From Dendrolimus kikuchii (Eukaryota; Arthropoda; Insecta; Lepidoptera; Lasiocampidae): a stretch of DNA of 64,000 bases. Positions within the stretch are counted from its first letter, which is position 1. Each line of letters begins with the position of its first letter. The stretch is from assembly GCA_019925095.2 (NCBI GenBank), contig CM034407.1:4549210-4613209 (forward strand), written 5' to 3'. The position numbers were made by a program, and so were the translations under genes. The notes below the pieces were generated by a model, which was given only the letters and a program-made list of their open reading frames with translations, had not been told where the DNA came from and did no database searches. Below are positions 59,160-64,000 of the stretch, one piece after another.

Positions 59160-59520
59160 TATACTATAGTAGGATATGCCCGGGATTCCCGGGACAAAAA
59201 GTACCGCAACATTTAAAAAAGAATGTAAGCCATAGTTTTAGTGAAAACTGTGTCGAAATAAGCTAGTTTGTAGTTGTGGTGAAGCACCCGAACATCTACA
59301 AACCGGTCCCAGCAAAATTCCCGCGGGATTTCCGGAATAAAAAGTCACACTTTTTTTTAATCTGGCCATTTTTAATCATTCCCAGAAAAATTCCCGCGGG
59401 ATTCTCAGGATAATAAGTAACACAGATTTTTAAGACTAAAAATTTGCTGTCGATCAGCGGAAAATGCAATGAAATCGATCCAGTAGTTTTTACGTGAAAC
59501 CCAAACAAACATCCATCATT
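59160..59520 (+). repeat. second copy of the TTCCCGGGATAAA repeat
   Basis: GGATATGCCCGGGATTCCCG start and AGTAGTTTTTACGTGAAACC end; about 100 bp shorter than 46940-47405. Confidence 0.5.
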
Positions 59521-59627
59521 TATCTATAAATGTTTGTTCCATTTTCTTTTTTTTTTTAATAGCTTCAATGTACAGACACGACAAGTTTAGAATTGTATTT
59601 CCTATTTTAAGATAATATGTTATATAA

Positions 59628-59836
59628 TCTTAATATATATAAATCTCGTGTCACAATGTTTGTCCTCAATGGACTCCTAAACTACTTGACCGATTTTAAT
59701 CAAATTTGCACACCGTGTGCAGTTTGATCCGACTTGAAAGATAGGATAGCTAACATTTGGACCCGGTAGGTGGCGCTGGAATCGGGTTCTAAATTTTATT
59801 AGTTCAGGGCAGAACAACGTCTGCCGGGACAGCTAG
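59628..59836 (+). mobile_element. short non-autonomous Helitron
   Basis: TC start after A, CTAG end before T. Nearly identical to 25152-25363 over about 200 bp. Confidence 0.75.
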
Positions 59837-60230
59837 TAACAATATAAAGAAATTAGTGCCTGTACACACTTCATCTCTCTATCTAACAGAAACAATAGCT
59901 TTGTCAATGATAATAAAAGCCTTTAAACGTCTCTGTTATCAAAAGTACACATTCAATTGAAATTAATAGTAAGATCATGTTTATCGTCAACCGATCGATC
60001 TCTATGGAGCAGACGAGCCTTGGCGTTATGCAATTTCACCGTTGAAGCTAGATGAAGAAAGTGCAGAACCGGGATATGAGGTGAAAACTTAGGGCGGTCT
60101 ACTTCCAGTCATGGACAAATATAACAACAAACTTAACTCTCACATTTATGTATTAAATAGCTGTCCTGGAAAATACCAATAAAGAAGATTCTTTTGTGCG
60201 GGGTTTATAAAAATTTTGAATATATACTAT

Positions 60231-60542
60231 CTCCGTGCAGGGACGAAAAAAGAATACAAATTCCTGCATTGAGGCGGCCTGTCGTAAGAGGCGACAAAAT
60301 AACCCACAGCCAGGTGGTAGGGTATATGTTCGACTGGATGGCGAAAACTCCTGATCTAGAGTATGTCGCCATAACAACCTTGAGTTGTGTTCCGGAATTA
60401 GTGACCAGGTTCCAATCTCCTTTAAGAGAGCAGCAGCACATTTGTAGCATCTTTGGTGTCGCAAATGTCCATAGTCGATGGTAACCGCTTTCCATCAAGT
60501 GGGCCGTTTGCCTGTCTGCTGAACTCCTGCATTTAAAAAAAA
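60231..60542 (+). mobile_element. SINE-like repeat just upstream of the partial gene's exon
   Basis: Full-length but diverged sense copy; ends about 50 bp before the splice acceptor at 60591-60592. Confidence 0.8.
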
Positions 60543-60592
60543 TACAGGCAAAGTTTTCCACTGCTGAGTTCATTGTTTGTTTCTGGTTTCAG

Positions 60593-60705
60593 GGCATTTG
60601 CTGCTCGTGATAGGATATGAGCTCCCCGCCGCCGGTCCAGTTGGAGGTAGAGGTTGGCGACGATCCCATGGAGGAGGACGCCGCGGACATGATCCCGGCA
60701 GATAG
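60593..60705 (+). CDS. first coding exon of an unrecognised gene, partial (runs off the right edge)
   Basis: The sequence ending at 60592 (GTTTGTTTCTGGTTTCAG) is a good acceptor; 24 nt of presumed 5' UTR follow, then ATG at 60617. The frame encodes 29 complete codons, starting MSSPPPVQLEVEVGDD and going on through PMEEDAADMIPAD, and ends at a GTAAAC donor after 60705 in phase 2. Without splicing it would stop at once, which supports the donor. The exon is much more GC-rich than its surroundings and reads as an acidic, proline-containing, probably disordered N-terminus. I do not recognise the protein, and no later exon is visible up to 64000. A SINE-like element ends only about 50 bp upstream of the acceptor. 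An upstream non-coding exon must exist; the GTAAGA donor at 53676 is one unproven candidate. Confidence 0.5.
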
Positions 60706-60764
60706 GTAAACTATAACGTGTTAAGTCGGCAAGGAAGTTCTAGTTTATAATATGCGTCTCTTCA

Positions 60765-60900
60765 AAAAGGGCGTAAGTAGATTCTTAGTTTTAGTGAGGT
60801 AGGCAATGCATCGACTCTTTTGGTGTTGTAGATGTCCGTGAATGACAGCAACCACTTATCAACAGGTAGAACGTCGAACAGTTTGCTTACCTGAAAACAT
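60765..60900 (+). repeat. Daphne-type LINE 3' end fragment
   Basis: CTTCAAAAAGGGCGTAAGTA matches the FFKKGV coding end, then the tail (TTGTAGATGTCCGTGAATGA, CAACCACTTATCAACAGGTA). It follows the partial gene's exon by 60 bp. Confidence 0.5.
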
Positions 60901-61224
60901 AAAAAAGTTTGTCATTACCGCAATAATAGGTGGATACGATACCGGTAACTTTGAGGAACTAGTTGTTAGATGGAAACCTCAATGAGGATAGTAAACTATT
61001 GTCTAATACCTAGACAAGGAAATGATACTCACCAAATGAAAAATATCTCTTAAAAGATCCTCACTCCTACAATTCTAGAGGGCTCCACAAGTCATTCGTG
61101 TTCTGCGTTTTGATTTATCATAACACCACTAGCCTTTCAAACAACAAATTATTATATTAAAACATTCGATATTAATTCGACTAAAATATATTAAAATCTC
61201 TATATGCGTAAATGTTGAGCAAAT

Positions 61225-61405
61225 CTTAATGCGTACATGAAGTTCGTACATATTATTGCGCAGAACGCCGTTATAAGGTTCACAGACAAAGCGGAGAAGG
61301 GAAAGTTAACGTAACATTTGACTGAACCTGCACAAACTCACAGAACTAACTTCACTCGAAGCGCATTTAAGTTTTGCGCGAACTTGTACATTCATCCTTT
61401 AAATA
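61225..61405. repeat. possible small MITE
   Basis: ATGCGTACATGAAGTTCGTA on the left and ATGAATGTACAAGTTCGCG on the right (complement) form an imperfect inverted pair about 170 bp apart. Confidence 0.25.
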
Positions 61406-61667
61406 AGACTTCGGTGCTTTAGCGCGTGTGTATATGATACCGCCACCGCTCTTCCAATCGCATATGTGTAGAAAGAAATTTACAGAATAGCAGCGCGGTG
61501 TCGGCGGTAACGTCTACACAGGCGCTTAAGGGAAATGTCCCACCTGACAGGAAATATTAATTTACGCTTATCTTTAAGGGTAATTACAATATTATCTTGT
61601 TTACCGAAATCGGTTCAAAACATGCAATAAAATCTAATTATCTAATCCGTTGATCTTGCATGTCTCT

Positions 61668-62806
61668 ACGACCACGGGGTATAAAAATGGCTCGGATTTT
61701 TGATGGGTTTGCGTGGAGCTATGGCAAGGTCAACACGTAGAGGCCCCCCCCCCCCTTCAGAAATTTAATGTAAATGTGCCGTGACACTGACCGGCGACTA
61801 TCCCTGTCTACACCATATAATAATACATCCAAGGACAAGCCCCGTTTAGTATAGGCTATTGTAGGAAAGGCAAAACAAGAGGTACCGGGCTATTGGGACG
61901 AACTGCTTATGGAACTGGGGATATGAGACTATGGGGATAATCACTGGCTCACAAAAAAATGGCCCCAGATTCGTATTCAGCGCATTGAAATACATGAGAA
62001 TAGATAGGTCTGGTCAAAAGTGCAGACCCCCCCTTTTTTGTCGGCCGGTGTTATTTATTTTGTCTTCAAATGTTATCAGTGTTGTTTTATTGCTTTTTAT
62101 CAATATAAATTGCGTATAAAGTAATATATTATTATTAATAAAGAGCAATAAGGAATTTTGTTTATTTGTTATTACCACGATGTTAAAAGTGATAATAATA
62201 TACTAAAAAAAGAAACCCGCAGGTGGGCTTTGTGGCGAAGCCTTAGGTGAGTAACGACACCTTGGACATGACTCCGGGTGCCAAAGCCAGGCCCCCGCTT
62301 CCGTGCCTGCCTTAGCCAGCTGGCAAGGAGTGCAGATCGCTAGAGATAAGACTCGAGCTCGAGGGGTAGAAGTGATAAAAGGCATCACTTCGGAAGTAGC
62401 TTCAGTGAACCTGTAGCCCACCTCTCTACACCCCTTAGCCACTCACACCCATGCCGCCCCTGTCTTCTAGGGAGGGCGAGTGGCGAGTCACCGTCTGCCA
62501 ATTTTTTCATGTTCCCCGAACATTGCAATGGGGAGACGCCATTGTCCACATATTCCCAGGCCCTTATTATCACTAGCAGTTCACCCCAATAGCCCGATAC
62601 TTTTTTTTTCATTTCCAACAATAGTCCTACACTGGCCGGGGCTTGTCCTTGGGAGCATTATTATATGGTGTAGACAGGGATAATCGCCGGTCAGTGTCAC
62701 ACCACATTTACATTAAATTTGTCAAGGGGCCTCTACGTGTTGACCTTCCCATGCAAGCCCTCCAAAAATCCGGGCCATTTTTATGGCCCGTGGTCTTCAA
62801 AGACGT
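61668..62806. mobile_element. uncharacterised element with about 190-bp inverted termini
   Basis: 61668-61860 and 62618-62806 are inverted copies (ACCACGGGG/CCATAAAAATGGC, AAGGTCAACACGTAGAGGCC, GACACTGACCGGCGA, CAAGGACAAGCCCCG). About 750 bp lie between, including 62203-62480 with plus-strand text GGGTGCCAAAGCCAGGCCCC typical of insect retroelement debris. A C-run at 61744-61755 interrupts the left arm. No transposase or target duplication identified. Confidence 0.6.
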
Positions 62807-63190
62807 ACATTATACTAACGAACATATTGAATATTTCAAATAATTCAGTAGGTAACGTTTTTTACGTATCTTGTATTTATTGTTATGTATTGTAATTAAT
62901 TATCCCTAACCTCGTAACCGCAACGGTGATGCGGCAGCATTTTAATAAAATAATTGTTTTTGGGTTTGGTTACTCTGCTATCTCATATACTATATTCTAA
63001 TGTTTGTTAAAACCGCTCAATTCACATTTTACGGTTCTTTCATTTGTCTATATTATTTATTTACATCTTGTTAGTTTACATGTTGCAGTAGATTATTTCT
63101 GTTAAGCTTTAAGTCAGTGTTATTTTTTACGTACGTATATTTTATATGTTTGTATTTCTATTTCAATCAAAACTATTTAAAACTATTTTA
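62807..63190. other. unrecognised AT-rich sequence
   Basis: Between the 190-bp-arm element and a SINE; presumed intron of the partial gene. Nothing recognisable. Confidence 0.3.
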
Positions 63191-63500
63191 TCCGTGCAGT
63201 AACGGAGAAAGAATACAATTTCCTGCGGCCCGGCGGCCTGTCGTAAGAGGCGACTAAACAACCCACAGCCAGGTGGTAGAGTATTTGCTCGACTGGATGG
63301 CGACCACCCCTGGTCTAGAGTATGCCGCCATAACAACCTTGTGTTGTGTTCCGGCATTAGTGACCAGGTTCCAGTCTCCTTTAAGAGAGCAGCAGCGCAT
63401 TTGTAGCACCTTTGGTGTTGCAAATGTCCATAGGCGATGGTAACCGCTTTCTATCTAGTGGGCCGTCTGCCTGTCTGCTGAACTCCTGCAATAAAAAATA
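63191..63500 (+). mobile_element. SINE-like repeat
   Basis: Full-length sense copy, CCGTGCAGTAACGGAG to the AATAAAAAATAAAAAA tail. Confidence 0.85.
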
Positions 63501-63569
63501 AAAAAAACTAGCTCAGCATTTTTAATGGACGCTTCCTCTTATGTTACTATTCATTCACTTGCCTTATCC

Positions 63570-63853
63570 AGCGCGTTCCATTAGTAGCTCACAACGCTCA
63601 AAATGCTGTGTTAGCCGTTCCACAAGGCGACCGCGGTCGTTGTGGTCGTGGCGAGAACGTCATTCATTAGTATCGAAAATGATAATGTCATTACTTTATC
63701 ATTTTCGATCACACATCGCTCACAACGACCTATATCAAGGGGTGGGTCGAATAACCGTTCCACTTGGGTTTACGATTGTAACGTCGACAAGCAAGTGGAA
63801 CGGGAAAAACGGCGGTCGTGAACGTGGTCGTTGTGAATCTGTAATGGAACGTA
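63570..63853 (+). mobile_element. MITE family A, copy 6
   Basis: Ends CGCGTTCCATTAGTAGCTCA and GAATCTGTAATGGAACGTAG. A short internal inverted repeat (TCGAAAATGATAATGTCATT region, 63672-63708) enlarges it. Confidence 0.75.
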
Positions 63854-64000
63854 GAAATCGTAGGTTGAATTTTGACGTTAAAGTTGTATGGAGCTTACTT
63901 CAAGTTTTAACCGATGCAGTAGAATGTAGATACAAAGGCGAGCGTACCACATATGAGGCCATTAAATATTAAAGCTTGACATATTTTACACTAGTTTTTG

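Overview
This window is nuclear DNA from an animal and most likely a moth or butterfly. That reading rests on intron-rich genes with GT-AG splice sites, an AT-rich background, and interspersed repeats of types known from Lepidoptera: Daphne-type LINE remnants, RTE-like LINEs, non-autonomous Helitrons ending in CTAG, hAT and mariner fragments, and the tail motif CCAGCAGTGGGACATTTATG. No bacterial-style operon, CRISPR array or phage is present. Species and all family assignments come from reading alone; no database was searched.

Four protein-coding genes can be supported. (1) TMEM53 (DUF829 family), plus strand, seven coding exons from 1635 to 17734, 318 residues, with an intact Ser-Asp-His set. 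(2) RBM28, a nucleolar RRM protein of ribosome biogenesis, minus strand, twelve coding exons from 36561 down to 22304, 736 residues. Its first two RRMs look like a tandem duplication of one RRM encoded by a pair of exons. (3) NDUFAF7, the mitochondrial complex I assembly methyltransferase, plus strand, six coding exons from 43625 to 52064, 440 residues. (4) The first coding exon (60617-60705, plus) of an unrecognised gene that leaves the window on the right. All three complete reading frames close in phase across every junction. TMEM53 and RBM28 are convergent; RBM28 and NDUFAF7 are divergent across about 7 kb.

Most of the remaining sequence is transposon debris lying in introns and intergenic space. 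The dominant family is an RTE-like LINE (best copy 41406-43055, frameshifted) whose 5'-truncated 3' ends recur at least eight times, several with readable target-site duplications; one copy is only about 49 bp. A SINE-like repeat of about 300 bp occurs about nine times and its 3' tail matches the end of the Daphne-type LINE at 9236-9330. A foldback-type MITE of about 260 bp occurs six times. Two solo LTRs flanked by ATAT lie in RBM28 introns in opposite orientation, and one of them sits inside the 5' end of a Helitron. Nested insertions can be read base by base: LTR in Helitron, mariner in an older repeat, RTE fragment in a hAT element.

I did not find a new defence or mobile system. The observations most worth checking are the RRM duplication in RBM28, a near-perfect 130-bp palindrome at 1131-1260, the uncharacterised element with about 190-bp inverted ends at 61668-62806, the SINE/LINE tail sharing, and a tRNA-like sequence overlapping the last codons of RBM28.
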